From positions 1 to 64,000 of the forward strand of contig CAWJLO010000008.1 of NCBI GenBank assembly GCA_963843685.1: a stretch of DNA of 64,000 bases, given 5' to 3'. This DNA comes from DASQHL01 sp963843685. GTDB taxonomy: Bacteria; Chloroflexota; Dehalococcoidia; DSTF01; JACRBR01. A program made the position numbers and the translations under genes. A model generated the notes under the pieces. The model searched no databases, was not told the origin of the DNA, and saw only the letters and a list, made by a program, of their open reading frames with translations. This document shows, one piece after another, positions 55,526 to 64,000 of this stretch (the stretch's first letter is position 1; every line of letters starts with the position of its first letter).

Positions 55526-56515
55526 CTACGGCTTCGGCGTCGCCGCCGCACCCGGCGCGCACCCCGCCGTCACCGACATCGTCGCCAGCGTGAACGTGAA
55601 CGACTGCGCCCCCACCGTCACGCACGCCGTGCCCGCCCCCGTGTCGAACGTCGCGCTGCCCACCTGCCCCGCCGCCACCGGCAGCGGGACGAAGGTCCAG
55701 TGGTTCGGCTCGGGCGGCGGGGAGGCGAACCCGCAATACTTGCTCGCCTCGACGACGCTCGCGCCGGCAAGCGGCTCGCAGACGACCAGTCCAGGCACCG
55801 GGTTGCCCGCCACGACACCCACAGGCGTGCCGCCGAACATGGCGCACGCGACAGCCTTGCCGTGCTCTTCATACAGTGGCGGCGTTGTACCCGCGCCGAG
55901 GTATAGAAACGCGTCGCAGAGGCGAAGGGCGATGCCGTTGATAGGCGGCGGCGCGTTGCAACCCGTTGTGTAAGTGAAAGTGTCGAGGTGGAATGTCCAT
56001 GTGTGCATCGCGTTGCCGATGCATATGTAGTCCTGCGGCGAGGCTAACCCCAGCTCCCGCACGTCGGCGGCCGGGAATGGGTAGAAGGTCCAGTTCGCGG
56101 CATATGACGTATTGAACACGTCATCACCCGCACCGAGACCAACCCCGCAGTACGGACCGGTATGCCCTGCTGGCGGCGCGCAGACGGAGTAGCCCGGACG
56201 GGGGTCACCCGCTGCTTGGCCCTGCGACTGCACGACGATTGCTCCCGCGACCGTCGTGAGGCACAGCCCTCCCGTCACGCCATGCGTCTGTTCGATCTCG
56301 CTGGCAGTAGCGCCCGTCGCGGTCGACACGATCTTGCAGGGGCTAACCTGTTCAGCGGGCGAAGTTGGCGCCGGCGTGCTCGTCGCCGCCTGTAATGCAG
56401 TGGCGCTCGAGCTCGCGGACGGTTGTCCGCACGCGACGAGCAGAAGACTGAGCATGGTGCATGCCCCGAACAAGATCCGCGCCGGGAGTGGCGCTCTGTG
56501 ACCGCTCGGTCTCAT
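55526..56515 (-). CDS. Secreted lipoprotein of unknown function
   Basis: 329 aa from ATG 56515. Lipoprotein signal with lipobox LLLVACGQ, then a Ser/Thr/Ala linker. The rest has internal repetition: two similar stretches contain YCGVGLGAGDDVFNTS / YCGFASPPPEPN, each followed by WTFYPFP / WTFVPLP and a Cys-containing strand. Several Cys suggest disulfides. Not recognised as a named family. Lower GC than the flanks; likely paired with the dockerin-bearing gene 14 bases upstream. Confidence 0.7.
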   Translation of the reverse strand: MRPSGHRAPLPARILFGACTMLSLLLVACGQPSASSSATALQAATSTPAPTSPAEQVSPCKIVSTATGATASEIEQTHGVTGGLCLTTVAGAIVVQSQGQAAGDPRPGYSVCAPPAGHTGPYCGVGLGAGDDVFNTSYAANWTFYPFPAADVRELGLASPQDYICIGNAMHTWTFHLDTFTYTTGCNAPPPINGIALRLCDAFLYLGAGTTPPLYEEHGKAVACAMFGGTPVGVVAGNPVPGLVVCEPLAGASVVEASKYCGFASPPPEPNHWTFVPLPVAAGQVGSATFDTGAGTACVTVGAQSFTFTLATMSVTAGCAPGAAATPKP

Positions 56516-56529
56516 CGTACTGTCACCCC

Positions 56530-58236
56530 CTATCCTCGGCCTCCGGGCACATACCAGTCGAAATTGATCCCGGGAGCGGCATCGTGGCAGACGCTCCAGC
56601 GGATGTTCCCCTGCCATGAGGTGTAATGGTTGCCGTAGATGAAATCGCTCTGGATTCCTGCATAGCCGTTGGCGATGGTGTACGGCCAACTCCCGTCCGC
56701 AGGACCATGGCCGTCGATCGTGCAGCCGCAATTGCTGGTGCAGCCGCCACCCGGCGGGCGAAGCGACTGGGCGTTGAAATAGCTGTACACCTGCGGGATG
56801 GCCTGACCTCCCCCGGCGGACGATAGATTCTCCTGGTCTGACGAAGTCATCTGGGGCGCGCCCGCGGGACCTATGGCCGTCACTAGCGCGGAAGATGCAA
56901 TGGCTTCGTACCGGTAGTCGGTGAAGAAGGTCTCTGTGTTCGGGTACTGATATGGCTCGTTAGATGTGCCGCAGAATCCGTTCACAACACGATACGCCTC
57001 GTCGTCAACCTCGGCGTAGAACACGACGTTTAGCCCGTGGCTCTGACTGTACGTATTCGCGTCGTTGATCACATTCACCAGTATGCCCGCTGCGGTCGCG
57101 ATCGCCTGCCCGGCCTGGGTGAACAGGTCGGTGCAGTCGTTTGGCCCCACGAACACCTGCGCGCCCGAGCCGAGCCCTGCATTGTGGATTGCCGTAGCCA
57201 GGGTCTCGAGGCGAGCCGTCGCGTCGCACGTCGTGAGGTCTCCCCCACTGTCGGTGACGAAGACCCACGGACACGAATTGCCCGATCGGTAGGTCATGGC
57301 GTGCAGGAACAGCAAGTAGTTCGTCCATGCGTATCCATTCGGGAGCGTGCCGTTCCAACTGTGCGTCGGATAATACGGATACCCCGGCGTGCAGCCAGCG
57401 ACAGCCCATCCGTATTCGCCTGCCAGCATCGACAGATCGAGGATGTTGATAGTGTCATCAGCGTTTACGTCGAACTTCCCGTTCCATCCGGAGTCGCCAC
57501 TTGACTTGTGATACACGGACGCGGTCGCTGCTATGTCAAGGAGGTTGATGACCCCGTCCGCCGTAACGTCGAACGTGCAGTTTCCCCCGGACGGGGCTGT
57601 CGGCGCCGGCGCGTGAGGTCCAGGAGAAGTCCTCGCTGGGGGCGTACAGGTCTGGCCGAGATTATTCGCCGTGCCGTCACGGTACGCGTTGGACTGTGCG
57701 GTATCGTCGGCGCTGTTGACGGTAAACGTGCCATTTGTCGTGCCACCGCTATCGCTGCCGCCGAACGTGAAGAGGTGCAGCCCGGAGCAGCCCGCCGCCT
57801 GCGGCGATAGCGTCAGCGCCGCTAGAAGATGGTAGCTCGACGTCGTGCCGGTGTATCCGGTGCAGGCGAACACCACCCCGCCCCCATCTGGGTCCTGGCT
57901 GGCGGAGTCCGTGACGCAGAAGCCGGTGGAGGGATCCGCCACCGGATCGAAGACGCCCCCGGCGGCGCTGGCCGAGGTGAATGCAAAGATGCTCGGGTTC
58001 CACCTCAGGTGTACGTTGAACGCGATGTACGGGTCGGTCGCCTGCAGCCAGGCGTAGATCGGGACCTGCACCTGGCCGCTCGAGAGCGCCGGGCTGCCGA
58101 TGAGGAACTCCGGTCCGTTCCCGGCGGCCGCGACGTCGGTTCGGAGCTGTCCGGCCCCTACGAGCGCACAAGCCGCCAGTACAGCGCTCAGGAGCAAACG
58201 CGCGCTGACGCCGTGCCTACCGGGGTTCATCGACAT
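56530..58236 (-). CDS. Secreted protein with cohesin-like and dockerin type I domains
   Basis: About 568 aa. A signal peptide (LLLSAVLAACALVGAGQ) precedes a cohesin-like beta domain (about 40-190: FNVHLRWNPSIFAFTSASA). Then comes a dockerin type I pair with calcium-loop-like repeats FDVTADGVINLLDIAATAS and FDVNADDTINILDLSMLAG. The C-terminal ~300 residues are an unrecognised domain with a hydrolase-like look (GLNVVFYAEVDDEAYRV) and several Cys. The start at ATG 58236 has AGGTGA upstream; ATG 58248 is possible. Lower GC than neighbours. Confidence 0.72.
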   Translation of the reverse strand: MSMNPGRHGVSARLLLSAVLAACALVGAGQLRTDVAAAGNGPEFLIGSPALSSGQVQVPIYAWLQATDPYIAFNVHLRWNPSIFAFTSASAAGGVFDPVADPSTGFCVTDSASQDPDGGGVVFACTGYTGTTSSYHLLAALTLSPQAAGCSGLHLFTFGGSDSGGTTNGTFTVNSADDTAQSNAYRDGTANNLGQTCTPPARTSPGPHAPAPTAPSGGNCTFDVTADGVINLLDIAATASVYHKSSGDSGWNGKFDVNADDTINILDLSMLAGEYGWAVAGCTPGYPYYPTHSWNGTLPNGYAWTNYLLFLHAMTYRSGNSCPWVFVTDSGGDLTTCDATARLETLATAIHNAGLGSGAQVFVGPNDCTDLFTQAGQAIATAAGILVNVINDANTYSQSHGLNVVFYAEVDDEAYRVVNGFCGTSNEPYQYPNTETFFTDYRYEAIASSALVTAIGPAGAPQMTSSDQENLSSAGGGQAIPQVYSYFNAQSLRPPGGGCTSNCGCTIDGHGPADGSWPYTIANGYAGIQSDFIYGNHYTSWQGNIRWSVCHDAAPGINFDWYVPGGRG

Positions 58237-58650
58237 CAAACGATGCATCACCTCGGTGCATCCTACGCCTCTCCGTCGGCGACATCTAGACAGGGAGGAT
58301 GTGATCTTCCCGATCTCGCCGATGAACCGCTTCCGCTCGTCGCCGCATCCACCCGCTTCCCGGGTGACACCAAACGCTTTGAGTTCCCCCGCCCTTCCCG
58401 CTACGCTCGCCCCATGCCGATCTCTCGCACACCGGAAAGGCGCACCGCACGATGACCCGCCGCGCCGCCGGAACACGAAAAGTGCCAAACGAATTTAATC
58501 GGTCAACTAGCGAATCTGCGGCGGCCATAACGCCGTCAACTAACCGCGACGACTCCCCTCTCCCCTTGTGGGAGAGGGGCCGGGGGAGAGGGCAAACCAA
58601 AGCGATAAGTGAGATCAACAAACCGCGACATTGAAAACAGGACGGCACCA
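58237..58650. other. Intergenic region upstream of the thioesterase gene
   Basis: About 414 bases separating divergent genes. It holds no supported gene. It is AT-richer around 58480-58545 (AACGAATTTAATCGGT) and contains the second CTCTCCC hairpin element at 58555-58592. Promoters for both sides presumably lie here, but none is clear. Confidence 0.4.
58555..58592. repeat. CTCTCCC-type hairpin element, copy B
   Basis: CCCCTCTCCCC, a TTGT loop and GGGAGAGGGG form a stem, followed by CCGGGGGAGAGGG. Related to the element at 54166-54216, same orientation. Confidence 0.7.
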
Positions 58651-59536
58651 GTGACCCAGACCCGGACCTACCAGGACCTCGTCGACGAGTTCGCCCGCGC
58701 CCTCCACGTCGAGCCCGCCGGCGACGACCGCTTCGTCGGCCAGACCGAGCAGGAGCGCGACCACGGCCACGAGCACCAGCGCGTCTTCGGCGGCCTCGTC
58801 CTCGGCCAGGCCGCCCTCGCCGCCGGCCGCACCGCCCCGGACCCCACCCTCCACTCCCTCCACGCCTACTTCCTGCGCGGCGGCCGCCCCGACGTCCCCA
58901 TCGACTACCACGTCGAGCGCGTCCGCGACGGCCGCACCTTCACCGCCCGCCGCGTCCTCGCCCGCCAGGCCGGCGACGCCATCTGCGACGTCACCGTCAG
59001 CTTCGTCCACCCGGAGGACGGCATCGCCCACAACGACCCCATGCCGGACGTCCCCGCCCCGGAGACCGTCCGCGACTCCCGCGAGCAATACCCCATGGAA
59101 GACGGCTCGCTCTGGCCCCTCGGCCCCATCGAGTGGCGCGTCTTCGAACCCTACGACAAGGTCGCCGCCCCCGGTGAGCCCGCCGTCGTCTCCGAGTGGT
59201 TCCGCATCCGCGCCCCTCTCCCGGACGACCCCCAGCTCCACACCGCCGCCCTCGTCATGGTCAGCGACATGGGCTCCTTCGCCGGCATCGAGCGTCGCTA
59301 CGGCGGCGAAGGCATCAACTTCAAGGCCTCCGCCAGCCTCGACCACGTCATCTGGGTCCACCGCCCCGTCACCTGGGACGGCTGGATGCTCATGGTCACG
59401 AACACCCCCGTCGCCAACGCCGCCCGCCCGCTCACCTACCGCCAGTTCTACACCCGCGACGGCACAGATCGTCGCCTCCATGGCCCAGGAGGCCATCTTC
59501 CGCCGCGATCGCCCCGCCGAAGGATCGAACACGTGA
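58651..59536 (+). CDS. tesB: Acyl-CoA thioesterase II (frameshifted)
   Basis: About 296 codons from GTG 58651. Two hot-dog folds as in TesB: VFGGLVLGQAALAAGRT and LHSLHAYFLRGGRPDVPI in the first, ASLDHVIWVHRPVTWDGWML in the second. The end reads QIVASMAQEAIFRRD only if two bases lost near 59461-59467 (CACA) are restored. It hydrolyses acyl-CoA to free acid and CoA. The acyl-CoA dehydrogenase gene starts three bases after the stop. Confidence 0.85.
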
Positions 59537-59539
59537 CGA

Positions 59540-60738
59540 TGGACTCCTACGACTACCTGGCCGGCCCCCCATCGTCTCCGTCGCCGAGGACGCCGCCGCC
59601 CGCATCGCGCAGCGCGTCGCCACCAGCGCCGACGACCGGCGACGCCCTCCTCGCCGAATGCGTCGAAGACCTCCGCGCCGCCGGCTACTTCCGCGTCACC
59701 ATCCCGGAGCGCCTCGGCGGCCTCGGCGGCACCGTCCTCGATGCCTGCATCGCCCAGGAGAAGGTCTCCCGCGCCCTCGGCTCAGCCGGCCTCGCCGCCA
59801 ACATGCACCTGCAGTACGTCGGCGCGTCGCTCGTCTCCGGCCTCTGGCCCCCGGAGATGCTCGACCGCTTCCTCCGCGATGCGGCGCAGCACGGCTACTT
59901 CATCAACAACTGCCAGGCCGAGGCCGAGATGGGCAGCCCCGCCCGCGGCGGCCTCCCCGCCACCACCGCCACCCGCGTCGACGGCGGCTGGCGCATCACC
60001 GGCCGCAAGCAGTGGTCCACCGCCAGCCCCTTCCTCACGCACTACGGCGTCAGCGCCACCGTCCGCGCCCCGGACATGCCGGAGCACCTCGGCCAGTTCC
60101 TCGTGACCGCCGGCTCCCCCGGCGTGCGCGTCGACCCCACCTGGCGCGCCCTCTCCATGCGCGAGTCCGCCAGCCACGACCTCGTCTTCGAGGACGTCTT
60201 CGTCCCCGACGCCGACGTCATCCGCGTAAGCCCCAACGGCGAGCCCTTCGTCCCGTCACCGGACGTCGCGCCCTGGCACGGCCTCCCCTTCTCCGCCACA
60301 TACGTCGGCGTCGCCGTCGCCGCCCGCGACTGGACCGCCCACTTCGCCGCCACGCGCGTCCCCACGAATCTCGGCAAGCCCATCGGCGAGATCCCCGGCG
60401 TCCGCGCCAAGCTCGGCGAGATCGAGGCGCTGCTCTTCTCCGCCCGTCGCATGATCTTCACCGTTGCCCGCGACTGGGTCGAAGGCCGCGCCGACCGCCG
60501 CCAGCTCGCCGCGCAGGTGCCGCTCGTGAAGCAGCACGCCACCAACGCCGCCGTCCGCGTCACCGACCTCTGCCTCCGCATCGCCGGCGGCGTCGGCCTC
60601 GCCGAGGCCAACCCGCTCGAGCGCTGCTTCCGCGACGTCCGCGCCGGCCTCATCCACCCGCCGCTGGACGACGTGGCGCTCGAAGGCGCCGCCCGGCGCG
60701 CCCTGCAGGAGTTCAGCGAAGGAAAGGAGAGTAGTTAG
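59540..60738 (+). CDS. Acyl-CoA dehydrogenase (two frameshifts)
   Basis: About 400 codons. ATG 59540 gives MDSYDYLAG. The frame then shifts at the C-run 59565-59570 to PIVSVAEDAAARIAQRVATS and back at 59635-59641 (CGCG context) to GDALLAECVEDLRAAGYF. The remainder is clean: RLGGLGGTVLDACIAQEKVS, GGWRITGRKQWSTASPF, RALSMRESASHD and RIAGGVGLAEANPLERCFRD. FAD-dependent dehydrogenase or monooxygenase-like member; likely acts on the same acyl-CoA pool as the preceding thioesterase. Confidence 0.82.
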
Positions 60739-61887
60739 CTAGCCGAGGCGGGCGACTTGGTAGTACAGCGCCTCGTGCGCGTCCGTCACGCGCTCCCACG
60801 AGAAGTTCTCGCGAGCGTACTCCAGCGACTTCGCCCGCTGGCATGCCACCAGGTCCGGCGATGCGATCAGCTCCGCCAGCCGGTCCCGCAGCGACTCGAC
60901 CGGCCGCCTGATGTCGAAGCTCAGCCCCGCCTCGCCCACCGTCTCGACGTTCTCGGCGATGTCGCTGACGAGCACGCAGTTGCCGTACCCCATCGCCTCC
61001 ACCAGCGACAGCGCCGTCCCCTCGATCTCGGACGGCTGCACGTACACGTACGCGTTCGCGAACAGCTCCCGCACCGGCTCGCCGTACACCGGCCCCAGCA
61101 GCCGGATGTTGTCGAACCCGTCAGCGCGCAGGAACAGCGACTTCCAGTACTCCGGGTCCGTCGATCCGTCCCCGACGATCACGAGCGCCTTCTCGGTGTC
61201 GAGCAGCTTGAACGCCTCGATCAGGTGATGCACACCCTTCTCCGGCGTGATCCGGCCGACGAACAGCGCGTACCCGCGCTCGTCCAGCCCGTACGTGCTC
61301 AACGCGCCGCGCCCCGCGATCTCCCGCATGTCGACGCCGTGCGCGATGTAGTGCGGCACCCGTCCGTACTTCTCGCCGTACCACCGCGCCACCTCGCGCG
61401 AGTCCGTGATGCAGGCCCCGGAGGCCCGGATCGCCAGCAGCGACGAGCGTTCGAGCAGCGTGCGCGCCGCCCGGCCCCACTTCCGCCGCCGCCAGTCCAT
61501 CCCGTCGACGGAGATCACGGTCCCCCGCCCCGCCAGCCGCAGCAGCGGCAGCCACGGCGCGTTCCCCACGCCGAATACGTGCACCACGTCGGAGCGATGC
61601 AGCAGCGCGTGCATCGACGATGCAGCCGTGTGCGTCGGCGTGTCGAGGTGCTTGCGGTTGAGCGATGGGAGTTCGACGCGGCGTACGCCGCGATACACCG
61701 GGTCGTGGTACGCGGCATTGTGTGTCCGGCAGTACGCCGTCACCGTGTGCCCGCGCTCGACGACGCGCGCCGCCACTTCCTCGGCCACGGTTTCGAGCCC
61801 GCCGTACTTCGCCGGGATGCCGCGCATGCCAAGCATGGCGATCCGCAGAGGCCGACGGCCCGGCGGCGATGTCTGCGGGGAAGACAT
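60739..61887 (-). CDS. Glycosyltransferase family 4 (DUF1972-type)
   Basis: 382 aa. The N-terminus RIAMLGMRGIPAKYGGLETV is the DUF1972 type found in rhamnosyl- and related transferases. The C-terminal half is a GT-B nucleotide-sugar-binding part with ALFVGRITPEKGVHHLIEAF and PSEIEGTALSLVEAMGYG. It adds a sugar to a cell-surface glycan. It follows the epimerase gene by three bases (same operon). Confidence 0.88.
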   Translation of the reverse strand: MSSPQTSPPGRRPLRIAMLGMRGIPAKYGGLETVAEEVAARVVERGHTVTAYCRTHNAAYHDPVYRGVRRVELPSLNRKHLDTPTHTAASSMHALLHRSDVVHVFGVGNAPWLPLLRLAGRGTVISVDGMDWRRRKWGRAARTLLERSSLLAIRASGACITDSREVARWYGEKYGRVPHYIAHGVDMREIAGRGALSTYGLDERGYALFVGRITPEKGVHHLIEAFKLLDTEKALVIVGDGSTDPEYWKSLFLRADGFDNIRLLGPVYGEPVRELFANAYVYVQPSEIEGTALSLVEAMGYGNCVLVSDIAENVETVGEAGLSFDIRRPVESLRDRLAELIASPDLVACQRAKSLEYARENFSWERVTDAHEALYYQVARLG

Positions 61888-61890
61888 GGT

Positions 61891-62916
61891 TCAGAACACC
61901 CTGGAGTACGACTTCTGCGACTCGTGGACCTCGGTGAGCAGCTGCATCCACCGCAGGTTGTAGTACCGCGGATGCAGCATCTCCTGCCCGTCGATGAGTT
62001 TCACGTGCGGCAGAATGCTGTCGATGGAGTCGGAGGGGGTGCGGCTCGGCGTCCAGCCCGTCGCCGCCGCCAGGCGCGCGCCCGTGCACCGATAGTCGCG
62101 CTTGCGGCCCGTCGCCGGGACCGACGTGATCTCGATGCGGCCCACGATCGGCTCGACGGCGCGCGCGACGACTGCCGCCAGCTCGCGCACCTGGTAGTTG
62201 TCCTGCACGACGTTGAACACGCGTCCGGCCACCTTCTCCGCCGGTGCGTCCATGGAGACCACGTGCGCCGTCGCCACGTCCTGGACGTCCACAAGCGGCC
62301 TCCACATCAAGCCGCCGTCGTGCAGGAAGAGCTGCTTCTTCAGCAGCGCGTCCTTCACGAACGTGTTGACGACGAGGTCGTAGCGCATCCGCCGGCTGTA
62401 GCCGCCCACCGTGCCCTGCCGCAGGATGACGACCTCGAGGCCGCGGTCCGCCGCACCGAGCAGCTTGCGCTCCGCCTCGTACTTCGACATCGCGTAGGCG
62501 CCGATCGGCTCGACCGGTGCGTCTTCGTCCAGCAAGTCAGCCGAAGTCAGCCCGTCGTAGATCGACCCGCTCGAGCCGAACGTAAGACGGCGCACACCCA
62601 TCCGGATGCACGCATCGGCGAGCTCCGCCGAAGCGACCATGTTCATCTGCCAGTTGGCGTGCGGGTCCAGATCAGCCGTCGGGTCGTTCGACAGCCCGGC
62701 CAGGTGGCAGACCACGTCGACGCCCTCAAGGTCACTGTCGCGCATCTCGCGTACGTCGCGGGACACCAACTCGACGCCCGGCAGCCCGTCGAGACCGGCC
62801 GTGCCCCAGAAGAACCGGTCCAGGACTCGGACGCGGTCGCCGCGCCGCACGAGCTGTTCCACCAGCTCCACGCCGATGTACCCCGCGCCGCCGGTCACGC
62901 AAACGAGCTTGCTCAC
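61891..62916 (-). CDS. NAD-dependent epimerase/dehydratase
   Basis: 341 aa extended SDR. The Rossmann motif VTGGAGYIGVELVEQL, HLAGLSNDP, a catalytic Ser (GSSGSIYDG) and YxxxK (AYAMSKYEA) mark nucleotide-sugar epimerases or dehydratases. The precise sugar is not readable. It is the first gene of the small glycan operon with the glycosyltransferase. Confidence 0.87.
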   Translation of the reverse strand: MSKLVCVTGGAGYIGVELVEQLVRRGDRVRVLDRFFWGTAGLDGLPGVELVSRDVREMRDSDLEGVDVVCHLAGLSNDPTADLDPHANWQMNMVASAELADACIRMGVRRLTFGSSGSIYDGLTSADLLDEDAPVEPIGAYAMSKYEAERKLLGAADRGLEVVILRQGTVGGYSRRMRYDLVVNTFVKDALLKKQLFLHDGGLMWRPLVDVQDVATAHVVSMDAPAEKVAGRVFNVVQDNYQVRELAAVVARAVEPIVGRIEITSVPATGRKRDYRCTGARLAAATGWTPSRTPSDSIDSILPHVKLIDGQEMLHPRYYNLRWMQLLTEVHESQKSYSRVF

Positions 62917-63220
62917 GCTTCACCCCACGTTCGAAATAGAGCCGCGAGCGCGACTGGGCGGGTCACCCGCGCCGACCGCAACACGCGAACGGACGTCTTT
63001 CACTGATGCAAACGCAGCCCGTTGCGCCCCATTTCACAAACGAGGGCGCTTTCGGGTCGCTGCTGTCGGATGGCGAGCCATCCGCACCGGTCCGTCCGCG
63101 TCTGGACGCGAGCTGCCGTTTGGCGGGTCTCTACTCTAACACGCGGCTGGATATCTGGGGAACTAGACATCATCAGTGTCGTAGGTTCACTCTGCCAATC
63201 GTTATGTAATCTAGTGGCCC
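62917..63220. other. Intergenic region before the O-antigen ligase gene
   Basis: 304 bases, AT-richer from about 63130 to 63220, between the O-antigen-ligase stop and the epimerase start, both on the minus strand. It presumably holds the epimerase promoter. No clear hairpin, repeat or gene is seen. Confidence 0.4.
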
Positions 63221-64000
63221 TCACGCTGCCGCGTCTCCGGAGTCCGCCTCCACCTCGCCCGTAATGCGCTGCCCCACCCGAACCCGCTGATACGACCCCC
63301 CGATAACCACGGCGAGGCCAGCGAGACCCCAGAAGTACCACTCCAGGGCGGGATGGATGATGACGTTGTCTGACAGCGCGGTGCAGGCCCTCGCGACGAA
63401 CCCCATCAAGAACGCAAGCAGAAGATCCCTGTCAAATCGATTGTCGGCCCTCCGATAGGCGTCCCGCGCCAGGTTCCAGAGCTGACGGTACAGGTACAGC
63501 ATCGTGACGAGGCCGGCGAGTCCGGTCTCCACCAGCAGCCGCAGATACTCGTTGTGCGTGGGCTGACCGAGATCGACCGTCACCGCGTCGATGCCGGCGC
63601 CCACTGTCACCAACTTCAGGGGCGATGAAATAGCAAGGGCATTCTGCCACTGCTCCTGTCGCCAGAGCACTGACCCGGTCGTGGACGTTGCTTCGCTGAT
63701 CCTGACGCGCACCGTGGAGGAGCCGAAGTACAGGGCGCCAGCCACGAGCGGAAGGAAGATCAGCGTCCACCGGGCACGCATCAGCGAGAACACGATGAAT
63801 GCCGCCGCGAGCCCTACCCACGCACCCCGCGTCTGCGCCTCGTAGACGTCGAAGAGCATCAACGGGATCAGGGTGCACAGGGCCACCCGTGCGATCCTGG
63901 AGCGTGTGTGCACAGCGAACACCGCGACGAACGGGAGCAGTTGTACCAGGTAGAACGAATACGGCGAGGGATGAGTGAACGTCCCGTAGACCCGCACCAG
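63221..64000 (-). CDS. O-antigen ligase/polymerase-like membrane protein (5' end outside window)
   Basis: At least 258 codons visible, cut by the window edge. RVYGTFTHPSPYSFYLVQLL at the start of the visible part and QPTHNEYLRLLVETGLAGL are typical of the Wzy_C/O-antigen ligase family, with at least six membrane helices and the periplasmic loop between the HPSPY and HNEY motifs. Acts in polysaccharide polymerisation or ligation. The true start lies beyond 64000. Confidence 0.8.
   Translation of the reverse strand: MVRVYGTFTHPSPYSFYLVQLLPFVAVFAVHTRSRIARVALCTLIPLMLFDVYEAQTRGAWVGLAAAFIVFSLMRARWTLIFLPLVAGALYFGSSTVRVRISEATSTTGSVLWRQEQWQNALAISSPLKLVTVGAGIDAVTVDLGQPTHNEYLRLLVETGLAGLVTMLYLYRQLWNLARDAYRRADNRFDRDLLLAFLMGFVARACTALSDNVIIHPALEWYFWGLAGLAVVIGGSYQRVRVGQRITGEVEADSGDAAA

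Noticed and set aside
58609..60738. An apparent thioesterase-acyl-CoA dehydrogenase fusion
   Set aside because: The thioesterase C-terminus continues in another frame to a stop at 59536 and the dehydrogenase has its own ATG at 59540. The joined frame arises from indels.

Overview
This is a strongly GC-rich bacterial chromosome segment with densely packed genes on both strands, many GTG/TTG starts and several start/stop overlaps of the ATGA or GTGA kind. The gene set suggests a heterotrophic member of the Chloroflexota, perhaps Dehalococcoidia-like. Pointers are a soluble succinate dehydrogenase of the SdhABE type, F420/LLM and pyridoxamine-oxidase-like proteins, an archaellin-like protein, YHYH proteins, many fatty-acid/acyl-CoA genes, and short hairpin repeats of a kind I associate with that phylum. 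No rRNA, tRNA or CRISPR array was recognised, so the assignment is inference only.

Layout. 0-5.5 kb: a secreted M23-like protein of lower GC, an enoyl-CoA hydratase, a membrane protein/YHYH pair and a decayed cydA fragment. 5.5-11.2 kb: a soluble-adenylate-cyclase-like protein followed by a glutaminase fused to STAS and cyclic-nucleotide-binding domains, plausibly a signalling pair. 11.2-22.3 kb: acyl-CoA dehydrogenase, VOC protein, AraC regulator, B12-dependent acyl-CoA mutase large subunit, short-chain dehydrogenases, ruvA, a degenerate GGDEF protein, a Tat amidohydrolase and an LLM oxidoreductase. 22.4-30.1 kb (+ strand): sdhA-sdhB-sdhE-like, tlyA, a HicB/DinB fusion, nadK, an acetyltransferase and a NUDIX hydrolase. 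30.2-36.1 kb (- strand): archaellin-like protein, DJ-1/GlxA pair, yebC-ruvC and panD-panB-panC behind a structured leader. 36.4-48 kb: a D-Ala-D-Ala carboxypeptidase, PPOX/GAF proteins, an FAD oxidase, a P1 peptidase, a methyltransferase, mutM, a DinB protein and polA. 48-60.7 kb: polysaccharide deacetylase, a PPOX-UbiA fusion, acyl-CoA dehydrogenases, a crotonase, a thioesterase, a second YHYH protein, a tandem GNAT, and a lower-GC pair of secreted proteins, one with cohesin-like and dockerin domains. 60.7-64 kb: start of a cell-surface polysaccharide locus (glycosyltransferase, epimerase, O-antigen ligase running off the end).

Functionally, the acyl-CoA dehydrogenases, crotonases, thioesterase, SDRs and acyl-CoA mutase point to fatty-acid or branched-chain degradation feeding succinyl-CoA to the succinate dehydrogenase. 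The pan genes supply coenzyme A.

Quality caution: from about 27 kb onward, and mostly at 43-60 kb, many conserved genes (including polA and mutM) carry small indels. Most are loss of two bases in CGCG tracts or homopolymer length changes. This looks more like consensus sequence error than real gene death. Affected genes are annotated as single CDSs with the indel positions stated.
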